From positions 28,050 to 92,049 of the forward strand of contig CAZCAI010000002.1 of assembly GCA_964496595.1 (NCBI GenBank): a stretch of DNA of 64,000 nucleotides, written 5' to 3'. This document shows positions 9,606 to 19,319 of this stretch, piece after piece; position 1 is the stretch's first letter; each line of letters begins with the position of its first letter. The position numbers and the translations under genes were made by a program. The notes below the pieces were generated by a model. The model was given only the letters and a program-made list of their open reading frames with translations, ran no database searches and was not told the origin of the DNA. The stretch is from JAAAOZ01 sp964496595. GTDB taxonomy: Bacteria; Chloroflexota; Anaerolineae; B4-G1; SLSP01.

Positions 9606-9765
9606 TCACATCCTCCAACGATAAATTTGTATCTGAGAGATAAATTCAAGGCGAAGATAAAAGAGGGTCGTTCATCCCTGATTATATCACAAAGGCCCCA
9701 CTCGGATAATATCTGATCACAAATGACGCCTTTCATTACCCCTAACTTAGGAAAGGAGAGAAACC

Positions 9766-10317
9766 ATGTTAGTCAATCGCATCATTGGCGTTTTCAAGCT
9801 GGATCGGCAGACCTTCGCGGAGATCGAGCACGACGAGTCGGCCCTCACAGAAGCCGCCATCGTGGTCGCCATCGTAGCCTTCCTCTCCGCGATTGGAACG
9901 CTACTCAACGCCTTCATCGGCGATACAGGCGCTGGCGGTGTTCTGATGTCCTTCATCGGCGCCTTCATCGTGACTTTCATCAACTGGTTCGTCTGGTCCG
10001 CAATCACCTATTTCGTCGGCACCAGTCTATTTGGCGGAGAAGCCGATTTACCTGAGATGATGCGCGTGATCGGGTACGCTTACGCCCCCCAGATGCTGGG
10101 CATCATTCCCTGCATCGGCGCACTCGTCGGCGGGATTTGGTCCCTGATCGCCAGTTATTTCGCGATCAAAGAGGGGCTGGATCTGGACGATGGCAAGACG
10201 ATTGCGACGGTATTGATCGGCTGGTTGGTCACCATCGCCATTAGCCTCCTCCTTGGCCTCCTGGGCATCGGCGGCGCCATAAGTATTGGGGCGCTCACCG
10301 GCGGGTTCGGCGGCTAA
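9766..10317 (+). CDS. Yip1-family multi-spanning membrane protein
   Basis: This 183-residue protein has a short amphipathic N-terminus (RIIGVFKLDRQTFAEIEHDE) and four to five membrane segments (about 29-53, 60-84, 110-135, 140-160, 163-183). The N-terminal pattern 'F.LDR.TFAEIE.D', the FGGEADLPEMMRVIGYAYAP segment and the Gly-rich last helices fit the Yip1 domain family. The role of bacterial members is unknown, and none is claimed here. The ribosome-binding site is AAAGGAGAGAAACC before the ATG. It is transcribed divergently from dnaE and ends at a strong intrinsic terminator, so it is probably a single-gene unit. Confidence 0.8.
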   Translation: MLVNRIIGVFKLDRQTFAEIEHDESALTEAAIVVAIVAFLSAIGTLLNAFIGDTGAGGVLMSFIGAFIVTFINWFVWSAITYFVGTSLFGGEADLPEMMRVIGYAYAPQMLGIIPCIGALVGGIWSLIASYFAIKEGLDLDDGKTIATVLIGWLVTIAISLLLGLLGIGGAISIGALTGGFGG

Positions 10318-10342
10318 GGTCAATTTTTCACACAATCACACA

Positions 10343-10378
10343 AAAACTGCCCTGAGTATTCAGGGCAGTTTTTTCTTT
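10343..10378 (+). terminator. Intrinsic terminator of the Yip1-like gene
   Basis: A 13-bp stem (AAAACTGCCCTGA / TCAGGGCAGTTTT) with a GTAT loop, followed by a T-rich run, 26 bp after the stop codon. Confidence 0.92.
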
Positions 10379-10423
10379 TCTCGGCAGATCCATCCTCGAA
10401 CGTCCGCTCTTCCTGCTATCCCA

Positions 10424-10468
10424 TAAAAAAAGCACGCTTCTTTCTAGTATCATAGAAAGAAGCGTGCT
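10424..10468 (-). terminator. Intrinsic terminator of the SRPBCC gene
   Basis: A 16-bp perfect stem (AGCACGCTTCTTTCTA / TAGAAAGAAGCGTGCT, 10431-10468). On the minus strand it is followed by seven T (the A run at 10424-10430). It lies 33 bp after the stop of the gene at 10501. Confidence 0.9.
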
Positions 10469-10500
10469 ATGAAAATAATAAATGTAGTTCGACGAGGTAA

Positions 10501-10932
10501 TTAGCCCTCAGTCATTACCTTGACATTCTGCAACGTCTTGTCGGCCATATCCGCAAAACTGCGGGCGACCATCCCCTCGGCCACTTTAGCGGCGCCTTTA
10601 AGATCCGCCTCGATGTGGAATGAGAGCTTCGTGCGCACCCCCATCGACATATAGGTGAAGAGCATGTGCCCTTCTGCCAGGCCGGGGCTTTCAAACTCTC
10701 CGCGCCACAATTTACCGGGATCGATTTCCGATACCGTGAGGCGCGAGGGTAACGGCAAATTGGCGACCGACATCGTCAATTCGACGGTCGTGCCAACATC
10801 GCCATTCCCCTCCACAAACTTAGGCGTCGAGGCGCCTTCGAACCAATGGGGCCAACTATTGGGGTCTTTGACGCTATCCCAAATCTTTTCCGGGGGGGCT
10901 TTAATCGTGATACTTTTTTCCACTGCTGCCAT
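10501..10932 (-). CDS. SRPBCC (START/Bet v1-like) domain protein
   Basis: This 143-residue soluble protein starts with the typical SRPBCC pattern: a first strand (VEKSITIKAPPEKIWDSVKD), then PNSWPHWFEG. It ends in a long amphipathic helix (EGMVARSFADMADKTLQNV). The fold makes a hydrophobic pocket, and family members bind lipids, polyketides or other small ligands; the ligand here cannot be read from the sequence. The ATG is preceded by CAGGAGGAAAATT. It is flanked by an R1 repeat upstream and a strong terminator downstream, so it is monocistronic. Confidence 0.85.
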   Translation of the reverse strand: MAAVEKSITIKAPPEKIWDSVKDPNSWPHWFEGASTPKFVEGNGDVGTTVELTMSVANLPLPSRLTVSEIDPGKLWRGEFESPGLAEGHMLFTYMSMGVRTKLSFHIEADLKGAAKVAEGMVARSFADMADKTLQNVKVMTEG

Positions 10933-10970
10933 AATTTTCCTCCTGCAAGGTGAATAGAATCAACAGTGTA

Positions 10971-11052
10971 GGCTAACCAATCAAATTCGTGCCAAACAGA
11001 CACGAATCTGGTAGACAGGAGCCTTTTTAGTGACGGCTTGTCCACGTTAGGG
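10971..11052. repeat. R1 dispersed repeat, copy upstream of the SRPBCC gene
   Basis: It reads GGCTAACCAATCAAATTCGTG at one end and GGCTTGTCCACGTTAGGG at the other. The reverse complement aligns with 5515-5597. Inside it ATTCGTG and CACGAAT can form a small hairpin. Orientation is opposite to the copies at 1386 and 5515. Confidence 0.75.
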
Positions 11053-11110
11053 ATTCTCCTCTTCAAATTATATCGTTTTTGGATTAGAACACAATAGCAA
11101 AAAAGTACTG

Positions 11111-11815
11111 TTATCTATCTGGAACCAGCGACTCCTTATCCTCACACACATCACATGTGCCGAAAGGATCAAGCGTTGCAGTAGCCGATGACGAGGGGGA
11201 AGAGGTCGCAGTCGGAGAGGGTAAAGGCGTGGCTGCCGGCGTGATCATTGTCGTAAGTTCGGCCCATCTGGCCTCGTCGATCTCGATTGCAGCTTCCGCG
11301 CGTCGCTGCGCCATCCACTCGGATGGATCTTGGTCTTGGGATGCTGTGAGTTGCGCCTGCGCGGCCTCCACGGTCAGGAGACGGTGCATTGTCTGGGTCA
11401 ACACCGCGCCTGGAAGATCGGCGGCGCGCAGATGGGCCACCAACGTCGCATCATCGACGCCCCAACTGGATTGGAACGCTGCGATTCGCTGCCGCACCTC
11501 CGCATCGGTCGGCGGGTCCGGGGGGCGATAGGACTGGAGCAACAGCGTCTCGTTGATGAGCCGATCCAAGGTCTCGCGCGGCGGGGGCGATGCCTGGCCC
11601 GCCAATTGACTCATCACCTGATCCAGTCGATATTGCTCCGCCCAGAAATTGACCCCGAGCATCTCGCCTTCGACCGTGGCCAATGCCACATCGGTCGGGG
11701 GGGGCGTCGGCGTCGGAACAACCTGCGGCTCTTGATCCAACAGAAACAGCGATCCCAGGAGCAATCCCCCCGCGATCACCAACACGGCCAAAATCCCGAA
11801 AACGCGCGTCTTCAT
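11111..11815 (-). CDS. Membrane-anchored SurA-N-like protein with a C-terminal CxxC
   Basis: About 234 residues. The N-terminus (MKTRVFGILAVLVIAGGLLL) is a single membrane anchor or uncleaved signal, followed by a Pro/Thr linker (VVPTPTPPPTDVALATVEGE). The helical body at about 40-185 (MLGVNFWAEQYRLDQVM, RETLDRLINETLLLQSY, DAEVRQRIAAFQSSWGVDD) resembles the SurA N-terminal chaperone domain. The parvulin domain itself is missing. The end is a Ser/Thr/Pro stretch, then CDVCEDKESLVPDR with a CxxC. It probably acts outside the membrane in protein folding or anchoring (inference). The start is uncertain: in-frame ATG at 11839 and TTG at 11854 also exist. ATG 11815 was chosen because a GAGG lies upstream and the hydrophobic stretch follows at once. 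Confidence 0.65.
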   Translation of the reverse strand: MKTRVFGILAVLVIAGGLLLGSLFLLDQEPQVVPTPTPPPTDVALATVEGEMLGVNFWAEQYRLDQVMSQLAGQASPPPRETLDRLINETLLLQSYRPPDPPTDAEVRQRIAAFQSSWGVDDATLVAHLRAADLPGAVLTQTMHRLLTVEAAQAQLTASQDQDPSEWMAQRRAEAAIEIDEARWAELTTMITPAATPLPSPTATSSPSSSATATLDPFGTCDVCEDKESLVPDR

Positions 11816-11852
11816 CCATCCGCCTCGATTTCTTTGCATTCTAACGACAAGC

Positions 11853-11949
11853 AACCCTTGCGAAGGTTCCAGACGGCTTTAATACAACGTTATCTCCGGT
11901 GGAGACCCCCCCTGGACTAAAAGTCTCTTTCGCAACCTTCGCAAGGGTT
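11853..11949. repeat. R3 element: paired 16-bp palindromic arms (97 bp)
   Basis: AACCCTTGCGAAGGTT (11853-11868) and its exact reverse complement AACCTTCGCAAGGGTT (11934-11949) flank 65 bp without a gene. Each arm is itself nearly palindromic. A similarly built element lies at 28445-28544. It fills the gap between hutU and the SurA-N-like gene and could act as a processing or termination structure or be a MITE-like relic. Confidence 0.65.
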
Positions 11950-11965
11950 CCGCCCAGATCCTTGC

Positions 11966-13621
<1,656 letters not shown>

Positions 13622-13662
13622 AGCAAACCTCCTTTTCATCTCGTGATATCAGAGCCTATATA

Positions 13663-13696
13663 CAAAAAGGCCAGTCACATTGAAATGTGCTGGCCT
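13663..13696 (-). terminator. Intrinsic terminator after the roadblock gene
   Basis: AGGCCAG..CACATT pairs with AATGTG.CTGGCCT (13668-13696). On the minus strand five T follow (A run at 13663-13667). It lies 25 bp after the stop of the gene at 13721 and separates it from hutU. Confidence 0.85.
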
Positions 13697-13720
13697 CTTA
13701 ATCCAAATAAGTGCAGATAA

Positions 13721-14092
13721 TCAGAGCAAGTCAGTAAGTGAGTCAACCGCCCGGCGCATCTCCAGGAAAACCAAACCCAACTTAGCTTTGGAATGCGCCA
13801 AGGCCGTTAAAACCGCCTCCTGTCCAACCGACATCAAAATCACATATCCCTGGTCGCCTTTGACATAAACCTGTTCCAAATTGCCGCGCCCCAGTTCAAT
13901 CGCAATGCGCTCACCCAGGGAGAGCATCGCAGCGGACATAGCGGAAACGCGGTCTTCTTCGGAACCAGAGGGAAGGGCCGAGGCAATAATCAGGCCGTCC
14001 ACGCTAACAATGGCGGAGGCTTCGATGTCTGGCGTACCAACTTGAAGGTCACGCAGCGCTGTGGTCAGTTGATCAACACGTGATGCGGGCAT
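13721..14092 (-). CDS. Roadblock/LC7 domain protein
   Basis: This 123-residue protein is a single roadblock/LC7 domain: RVDQLTTALRDLQVGTPDIE helix, then strands ASAIVSVDGLIIASALPSG, a helix with ISMAMLSLGERIAIE-like sequence, VYVKGDQGYVILMSVG, and a final helix. Bacterial roadblock proteins such as MglB regulate small Ras-like GTPases that set cell polarity and motility. No MglA-like GTPase is adjacent, so the partner is unknown. CTAAGGAGG precedes the ATG. A terminator follows it, so it is a single-gene unit, and a hairpin with a T run lies in its leader at 14135-14171. Confidence 0.9.
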   Translation of the reverse strand: MPASRVDQLTTALRDLQVGTPDIEASAIVSVDGLIIASALPSGSEEDRVSAMSAAMLSLGERIAIELGRGNLEQVYVKGDQGYVILMSVGQEAVLTALAHSKAKLGLVFLEMRRAVDSLTDLL

Positions 14093-14134
14093 AAATCCTC
14101 CTTAGATCGAGCAGGAATTTTATAAACATTGTTA

Positions 14135-14171
14135 AGAAAAAATCTCCCCAAAAAACGAGTCGAATTGGGGA
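14135..14171 (-). terminator. Candidate attenuator or terminator in the roadblock leader
   Basis: TCCCCAA (14145-14151) pairs with TTGGGGA (14165-14171). On the minus strand the stem is followed by GATTTTTTCTT. It sits 53 bp upstream of the roadblock start, so it may attenuate that gene or end an unseen minus-strand transcript. The stem is only 7 bp with a 13-base loop. Confidence 0.4.
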
Positions 14172-14196
14172 AATGATGATGTAATTTTACCTTCCT

Positions 14197-14341
14197 GGTT
14201 CTTTAGGAATTCGCCGAGGGGCAATCGTATCATCCCATCCACAACCTGCTAACACGCAAACAGGTCTGTGATCCTTGCAAACACACGAATCGTGGCTGCT
14301 GTTAGGGCTACTGGGGGAATTATCCGGCAAAATTCAAAAGG
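14197..14341. repeat. R2 dispersed repeat, copy 1
   Basis: It starts GGTTCTTTAGGAATTCGCCG and ends TTATCCGGCAAAATTCAAAAG. Shared blocks with the copies at 18061-18223 (reverse) and 22788-22930 (forward) are AGGAATTCGYCG, GCAATCG, GTCTGTG/GTCTGTAAT, CAAACACRCRAAT, TTAGGGCTACTG and CCGGCAAAAT. Confidence 0.8.
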
Positions 14342-14516
14342 CCACCTTCCTCAGATTGTATTGAAGAGGGTATTGACTGCCCTTAATAGTACCATACTTG
14401 CAAGGGGGTGTCAATTTGACAGCGAGCTTTTTAATTTTACAATCAAGGGGACGCGCCAGAGAGATCAACACGCCTCACCAACCCCACAATGTCAAAAATT
14501 GACCAAGGAGTCTAAC

Positions 14517-15248
14517 GTGGATCAGATCAGCGATAAAGCCGCCTCACGAGGGAATCCTTCCTTTGTATGGCGCGCAGGACAAGAGCGGCGATTTCAGTTA
14601 GTTCGCCAGCACATCGATCTCCACGGCAAGGCGATTTTGGATGTGGGATGTGGCGTGGGGATGTACACCAACGCCTTCTCCCGGCACTCGCCCCACGTCT
14701 ACGGCGTCGAGATCGAGGGCGAGCGCGCTCAGGAAGCCCGCGACCGCGCGCGCGCCGTGATGCAAGCCGTGGGCGAGGCGCTTCCCTTCGCCAGCCACGC
14801 CTTCGACGTGACCTTCTCCCACGAGGTGCTGGAGCACGTCGCCGATGACCGGCGCTGCGCCCGCGAGATGGTCCGCGTCACCCGGCCCGGCGGAAACATC
14901 GTGATCTTCGTGCCCAATCGGCTCTACCTCTTCGAGACGCACGGCATCTACTGGCGCGGACGTTATCACTTCGGCAACAAGCCGCTGGTCAACTGGCTGC
15001 CCGATCCCCTGCGCGACCGCCTCGCCCCCCACGTCCGCGCGTACACCGCCGCCGACCTGCGCCGCCTGTTCCGCGATCTGCCCGTGCGCGTGCGCGTCCA
15101 CACCCAGATCTACCCCGGCTACGATAATATCGTCGCGCGACGCCCGCGGCTGGGCCAACTGCTGCGCCGGCTGACCTATGAGATGGAGCGCACACCGCTG
15201 CGGCATTTTGGGCTGTCCCATTTCCTCGTGTTGGATGTGCTCAAGTGA
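14517..15248 (+). CDS. Class I SAM-dependent methyltransferase
   Basis: About 243 residues from GTG 14517, chosen because AAGGAG lies 6 bases upstream; the open frame runs further back through an R2 repeat with no such site. Motif I is AILDVGCGVGMYTNAF (about residues 40-55), followed by the acidic VYGVEIEGE, then ALPFASHAFDVTFSHEVLEH and VRVTRPGGNIVIFVPN. This is the Methyltransf_11 pattern. The YLFETHGIYW and NWLPDPLRDRLAPHVRAY segments resemble methyltransferases linked to lipid or sugar modification, but the substrate is unknown. It is likely a single gene, followed by a partial R1 repeat. Confidence 0.88.
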   Translation: MDQISDKAASRGNPSFVWRAGQERRFQLVRQHIDLHGKAILDVGCGVGMYTNAFSRHSPHVYGVEIEGERAQEARDRARAVMQAVGEALPFASHAFDVTFSHEVLEHVADDRRCAREMVRVTRPGGNIVIFVPNRLYLFETHGIYWRGRYHFGNKPLVNWLPDPLRDRLAPHVRAYTAADLRRLFRDLPVRVRVHTQIYPGYDNIVARRPRLGQLLRRLTYEMERTPLRHFGLSHFLVLDVLK

Positions 15249-15309
15249 AAAACTTCTCACGCACCCTTTAGGTCTAACTTCCGAACAACCTCTAAGGTTT
15301 TTTGAGGAA

Positions 15310-15346
15310 CGAGCAAAAATTTGGTGACGGCTCGTCCAAGTTAGGG
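15310..15346. repeat. R1 dispersed repeat, partial copy upstream of purB
   Basis: It ends TTTGGTGACGGCTCGTCCA, AGTTAGGG. This matches the conserved end of R1 (GGCTTGTCCACGTTAGGG at 11052). The other half of the repeat is not recognisable here. Confidence 0.6.
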
Positions 15347-15364
15347 CCACGAGAAACATCTTTT

Positions 15365-15388
15365 AACTTGCAACTTGCAACTTGCAAC
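15365..15388. repeat. 7-bp tandem repeat in the purB leader
   Basis: Three units of AACTTGC followed by AAC, 29 bp upstream of the purB start codon. Confidence 0.7.
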
Positions 15389-15416
15389 CTATAACTCATT
15401 TTTTCAGGAGATACCC

Positions 15417-16829
15417 ATGCCTGATCCCTATGTCTCACCCTTTACGTGGCGCTACGGCTCCGAGGCGATGCGCGAGATCTGGAGCGAGCGCACTAAGCGC
15501 CGCTGGTGGCGTCGCATCTGGGTCGCGCTGGCCCGCGTACAATCGCGCTTCGGGGCGGTGACCGAGGCGCAGGCGGCCGATCTCGCCGCGCATCAAGATG
15601 AGGTCGATTTGGCGCGCTCCTTAGAGATCGAGGCGGAGATCCACCACGACCTGATGGCCGAGGTGCGCGCCTACGCCGCGCAATGCCCCGTCGGCGGCGG
15701 GATCATCCACGCGGGCGCCACCTCGATGGATGTGAAGGACAACGCGACGATCTTACAGATGCAGCGCGCCTTGGATTTGATCATCGAGCAATTAGCAGAG
15801 CTGCTCGCCGCCTTCGCTGATCAGATCCACCGCTGGGCCGATACGCCCTGCATGGGCTTCACCCACCTCCAGCCCGCCGAGCCGACCACCGTCGGCTATC
15901 GCCTGGCCGGCTACGCCCAGGATTTTCTAGAGGATCACCGGGCGCTGACGCGCCTGCGAGAAGAGCTGCGCGGCAAGGGCTTCAAGGGCGCGGTGGGGAC
16001 CTCGGCCTCGTACGCGATGCTGCTGCCGGACGAGGTGACGCCCGCCGAATTCGAGCGCGCGGTGATGGACGAGTTGAGCCTGCGGACGTGGGCGGTCGCC
16101 AACCAGACCTACCCCCGCCGGCAGGATTGGGCCGTGCTCTCCGCACTGGCCGGGCTGGGCAGCGCGGCCTATCGCTTCGCGCTCGACCTGCGCCTGCTCC
16201 AGAATCCCACCATCGGTGAGTGGTCGGAGCCGTTTGGCAGCCGCCAGGTCGGCTCCTCGGCGATGCCGTTCAAGCGCAATCCCATCCGCGCGGAGAAGAT
16301 CGATAGCCTGGCACGCTATCTGGCGCAACTGCCGCGCGTCGCCTGGGATAACGCGGCCCACTCCGCGCTGGAGCGCACGTTAGATGATTCGGCCAATCGG
16401 CGCGTGATTTTGCCCCAAGCGTTCCTCGTCGCCGACGAGGTGTTGCGCGTGACGATCCAATTAGTAAGCGACCTGCGGGTCGACGAGCGCGCTATCCAAC
16501 ACACCTTGGAAACCTACGGCCCTTTCGCCGCCATCGAGCCGCTGCTGATGCGCCTGCTGCAGGCCGGCGCCGACCGCCAGGCGATGCACGAGACGTTGCG
16601 CGCGATCGCGATGCAGGCGTGGGAGGAGATCGAGGCCGGGAAGCCCAACCCGCTGCCGGAGCTACTCGCCGCCGCGCCGGAGATCACGGCGCACCTCCCG
16701 CCGGAGCAGATCCGCGCCGCGTTAGACGCGCACGCCTATGTCGGGGACGCGCCCCAGCGCGCTCGGACATTGGCGGCTCACATCCAATCACATCTTGCCA
16801 AAACGGAAGCCCTCCAAGACAACTTATGA
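15417..16829 (+). CDS. purB: Adenylosuccinate lyase
   Basis: About 470 residues. PurB splits SAICAR to AICAR and adenylosuccinate to AMP, in de novo purine synthesis, and releases fumarate each time. It belongs to the fumarase/aspartase superfamily: the signature loop GSSAMPFKRNP is near residue 280, and HAGATSMDVKDNA near 100 and TPCMGFTHLQPAEPTTVGYR near 142 are the other two conserved regions with the catalytic His. The C-terminal all-helical ADSL domain is complete. ATG 15417 has CAGGAGA 5 bases upstream and gives MPDPYVSPFTWRYGS, the usual start; an upstream in-frame start lacks a site. The next gene starts 106 bp downstream and may be cotranscribed. Confidence 0.96.
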   Translation: MPDPYVSPFTWRYGSEAMREIWSERTKRRWWRRIWVALARVQSRFGAVTEAQAADLAAHQDEVDLARSLEIEAEIHHDLMAEVRAYAAQCPVGGGIIHAGATSMDVKDNATILQMQRALDLIIEQLAELLAAFADQIHRWADTPCMGFTHLQPAEPTTVGYRLAGYAQDFLEDHRALTRLREELRGKGFKGAVGTSASYAMLLPDEVTPAEFERAVMDELSLRTWAVANQTYPRRQDWAVLSALAGLGSAAYRFALDLRLLQNPTIGEWSEPFGSRQVGSSAMPFKRNPIRAEKIDSLARYLAQLPRVAWDNAAHSALERTLDDSANRRVILPQAFLVADEVLRVTIQLVSDLRVDERAIQHTLETYGPFAAIEPLLMRLLQAGADRQAMHETLRAIAMQAWEEIEAGKPNPLPELLAAAPEITAHLPPEQIRAALDAHAYVGDAPQRARTLAAHIQSHLAKTEALQDNL

Positions 16830-16935
16830 TCCGGCCTTGGATGACACGATCCCAACGCCTATCGAGAGGGCGGGGGCAGCGGGGTCTGCCTCTGCACCAC
16901 ACTTTTCGAAGCGCCCTACTGTGAGGACTTCGACT

Positions 16936-18036
16936 TTGAACATCCTGCTGATCGCGCCCTATTTCGGCGGCAGCCATCGCGCTTGGGCGGGGGGCTACGC
17001 CCGGCACAGCCGCCATCGCGTCGAGGTGCTACGCCTACCCGCGCGCTTCTGGAAGTGGCGGATGCAGGGCGGCGCGGTCACGTTGGCCGCACGCGCGCGC
17101 AAACTTTCTACCAAACCGGATCTACTGTTGACCACGGATATGCTCAACCTACCCGCCTTCTTGGGCCTGAGCCGCGATAGGCTAAGCGATGTGCCGGTAG
17201 CGCTCTACTGCCACGAAAATCAACTCACCTACCCGATGCCGCCCGGCGAGAAGCGCGATCTCACCTACGCCATGATCAACTGGCTTTCGATGTTGGCGGC
17301 GGATCGGGTCTTCTTCAATTCCGCGTATCATCGGGCAGATTGGTTCAAGGCGCTGCCGCGCTTCCTCAAGCACTTCCATGATTTCAAGCACGTGCATCGG
17401 ATTGCGGCGGTGGAGGCCAAGTCCGCCGTCCTGCCCGTCGGCTGCGACCTGGCGCGCCTGGATCGCGCCCGGCCCGAGACCTACCCCAACGCCGCCGGCC
17501 CACCCATCATCCTGTGGAATCAACGGTGGGAGTACGACAAAGCGCCCGCCGTCTTCTTCCGCGCGCTGGACGCCTTAGTCGCCGAGGGGATCGAGTTTCG
17601 CGTTGCGCTGGCGGGCAGCAACGTCCGCCAGCAGCCGGAGGAGTTCGAGGCGACGCAGGAGCGCCTGGGCGCGCGGGTGATCCACTACGGGCGCGCCGAC
17701 GCGGCAGATTACGCGCAGCTCCTCTGGGCTTCGGACATCGTCGTCAGCACCGCGCGCCACGAATTCTTCGGCATCGCCGTGGTGGAGGCGATGTCCGCCG
17801 GCTGCTTCCCCGTACTGCCGCATCGCCTGGTCTATCCAGAGCTTGTGCCGCCCGCGCATCACGCCCGCTGTCTCTACGCGAATTTCGAGGAGTTGGTCTC
17901 TCGCCTGCGATGGGCCATCCACGAGGTCGCAGCGGCGCGCGCCCTCGCCTCCGAGCTGCGGACCTCGATGGCAAAATTCGATTGGGCTACGATGGCGCCG
18001 CGCTACGATGACACCTTCGAGACTGTGCCTGGATAG
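16936..18036 (+). CDS. Glycosyltransferase of the tRNA-queuosine alpha-mannosyltransferase (DUF3524/GTDC1) family
   Basis: About 366 residues. The N-terminal DUF3524 block is clear: LLIAPYFGGSHRAWAGGY, then RLPARFWKWRMQGGAV, DLLLTTDMLNLPAFLGL, YCHENQLTYPMPPGEKRDL and FFNSAYHRADWF. A GT4-type C-terminal Rossmann half follows (ILWNQRWEYDKAP, ASDIVVSTARHEFFGIAVVE). In animals the family member attaches mannose to queuosine in tRNA-Asp; the acceptor of bacterial members is not established. The start is uncertain: TTG 16936 is preceded by GAGGA at good spacing; GTG 16921 is also possible. A longer in-frame start at 16738 would overlap purB and adds a tail unlike the family. No queuosine synthesis gene is nearby. 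Confidence 0.87.
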   Translation: MNILLIAPYFGGSHRAWAGGYARHSRHRVEVLRLPARFWKWRMQGGAVTLAARARKLSTKPDLLLTTDMLNLPAFLGLSRDRLSDVPVALYCHENQLTYPMPPGEKRDLTYAMINWLSMLAADRVFFNSAYHRADWFKALPRFLKHFHDFKHVHRIAAVEAKSAVLPVGCDLARLDRARPETYPNAAGPPIILWNQRWEYDKAPAVFFRALDALVAEGIEFRVALAGSNVRQQPEEFEATQERLGARVIHYGRADAADYAQLLWASDIVVSTARHEFFGIAVVEAMSAGCFPVLPHRLVYPELVPPAHHARCLYANFEELVSRLRWAIHEVAAARALASELRTSMAKFDWATMAPRYDDTFETVPG

Positions 18037-18482
18037 TTGAATCCAAGAAAGCAAACGAAGTCGGGTCTTTTGGATTTTGCCGGGCAATCTCCTCAGTAGC
18101 CCTAAAAGCAGCCAAGAATTGCGTGTTTGTGGGGATTACAGACCTTTCTTGCGTCGCTCCTGGGTTGCAGGTGGGGGGCGCAATAGCGCTTGACGATTGC
18201 ACCCGACGAATTCCTGAAGAGCCACGAAGTCAAAGTTGATGTGCGGGACAGCGCAGCTTCGTGGAGCTTGTCCCCTGGGAACTGCTTCATTTATACCTTC
18301 ATACCTTCTTCTAATCTCTCTTCGATAACTTGATTTTTCCGCAAGCCATTCTATACTACCATCTCAGTGCGAGTGAATCCAAGCGATATATCTCCATCAG
18401 CTTATGGTAATCATGCAAATCGTGACGGGAGTAAGCGCCTGATATGTGGATGGTTAAACTTGTCAATCGCCCAGGATAGGAC
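18037..18482. other. Intergenic region with an inverted R2 copy
   Basis: This 446-bp gap holds the R2 copy at 18061-18223 (reverse orientation) and then AT-rich sequence up to the USP gene. An imperfect palindrome GGGACAGCGCAGC..GTCCC lies at about 18246-18275. No coding frame with family features is present. Confidence 0.5.
18061..18223. repeat. R2 dispersed repeat, copy 2 (inverted)
   Basis: The reverse complement starts GGCTCTTCAGGAATTCGTCG and ends CCCGGCAAAATCCAAAAG. It matches the copies at 14197 and 22788 over the whole length, with an extra stretch of about 20 bp in the variable middle. Confidence 0.8.
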
Positions 18483-19157
18483 ATGAGAAAAGCAACACTT
18501 TTGGCTCTGGCGGGGATTTTCATTGTCGGTGTGCTCGTAGGGTTTCTGGCTACAGCAACGTTACCCGATCTGGCCTTAGTCAATCTCTATCAACAGTGGG
18601 GCTTTTTGGGCCTGATCGGGCGCGTGGCCATCGCCCTGATGCTGTTGGGAATTCCCCTTACTTATACCGCGTGGATCATTGGTGGTATCGTTCAGATATC
18701 GCGACCCCACCAGCCTACGGAAAATGAGAGATTATCGGAGCTTCCAGAAGGACAAGGAGAGTATCAGCATGTTCTGGTGCCTGCCGGTGGAGGGCCACAT
18801 GCTTTGCTGGGCCTCCGACTGGCGACAAAACTCACCAACGGCACGGCCAAACACGTCACTTTGTTTCGCGTCATTCCTCCCGCTTCAGAATCAGAGATTT
18901 CTGATCAACAATACCGACTACAACAGATAGTTGAAAAGAATCTCGGGCCAGAGTACAAAATTGATATTCGTGTGCGCGTCAATGATTCAGTCATCCATGC
19001 TATTCGCGATGAAGTTCGCACCGGGGACTATGATCTTCTCGTCATAGGCGCCTCGAATCGTTCCACCATTGCATCGCTGCTATTTGGCACGATCCCAGAT
19101 GTGTTGGGTGAACAGATCACTTGCCCAATCCTGGTCGTGCGCGCGGGGACGTCATGA
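18483..19157 (+). CDS. Two-helix membrane protein with a C-terminal universal stress protein domain
   Basis: 224 residues. Two membrane helices (about 4-24 and 45-68) are followed by a cytoplasmic USP domain at about 95-222. The USP core shows the first strand HVLVPAGGGPHALLGLRLA, then YDLLVIGASNRSTIASLLFG and CPILVVRAGT, the nucleotide-binding end of the fold. It resembles the last USP domain of the two permease fusions at 26070 and 28588 (compare VLVPFGGGVHARLALRLAA and TGDYDLVVIGAA), so the three seem to share an ancestor. The role is probably sensing or binding nucleotide at the membrane (inference). AGGA lies upstream of the ATG. Confidence 0.82.
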   Translation: MRKATLLALAGIFIVGVLVGFLATATLPDLALVNLYQQWGFLGLIGRVAIALMLLGIPLTYTAWIIGGIVQISRPHQPTENERLSELPEGQGEYQHVLVPAGGGPHALLGLRLATKLTNGTAKHVTLFRVIPPASESEISDQQYRLQQIVEKNLGPEYKIDIRVRVNDSVIHAIRDEVRTGDYDLLVIGASNRSTIASLLFGTIPDVLGEQITCPILVVRAGTS

Positions 19158-19319
19158 CCTGGCTGGCATCTCTTATCTTTTTTATTTGGCCAGTCTCTCC
19201 TGATCACAACGATGAAAGCCAGCGGGGGTTCGCTGTGTAGGCAGGAAATGTGCAACAGTAGAACTGCATGTTTTACCTCGCTAAACTATCGCTCATAGTA
19301 TTCTGCGAAAGGAGAAATT

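Larger units (their letters stand above)
14093..14516. other. Divergent intergenic region with an R2 repeat
   Basis: This 424-bp region separates the roadblock gene (minus) from the methyltransferase gene (plus). It holds a minus-strand hairpin with a T run (14135-14171) and one R2 repeat copy (14197-14341). The rest up to the methyltransferase ribosome-binding site shows no gene. An open frame extends upstream of the methyltransferase through the repeat, but I see no evidence that it is translated. Confidence 0.5.
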
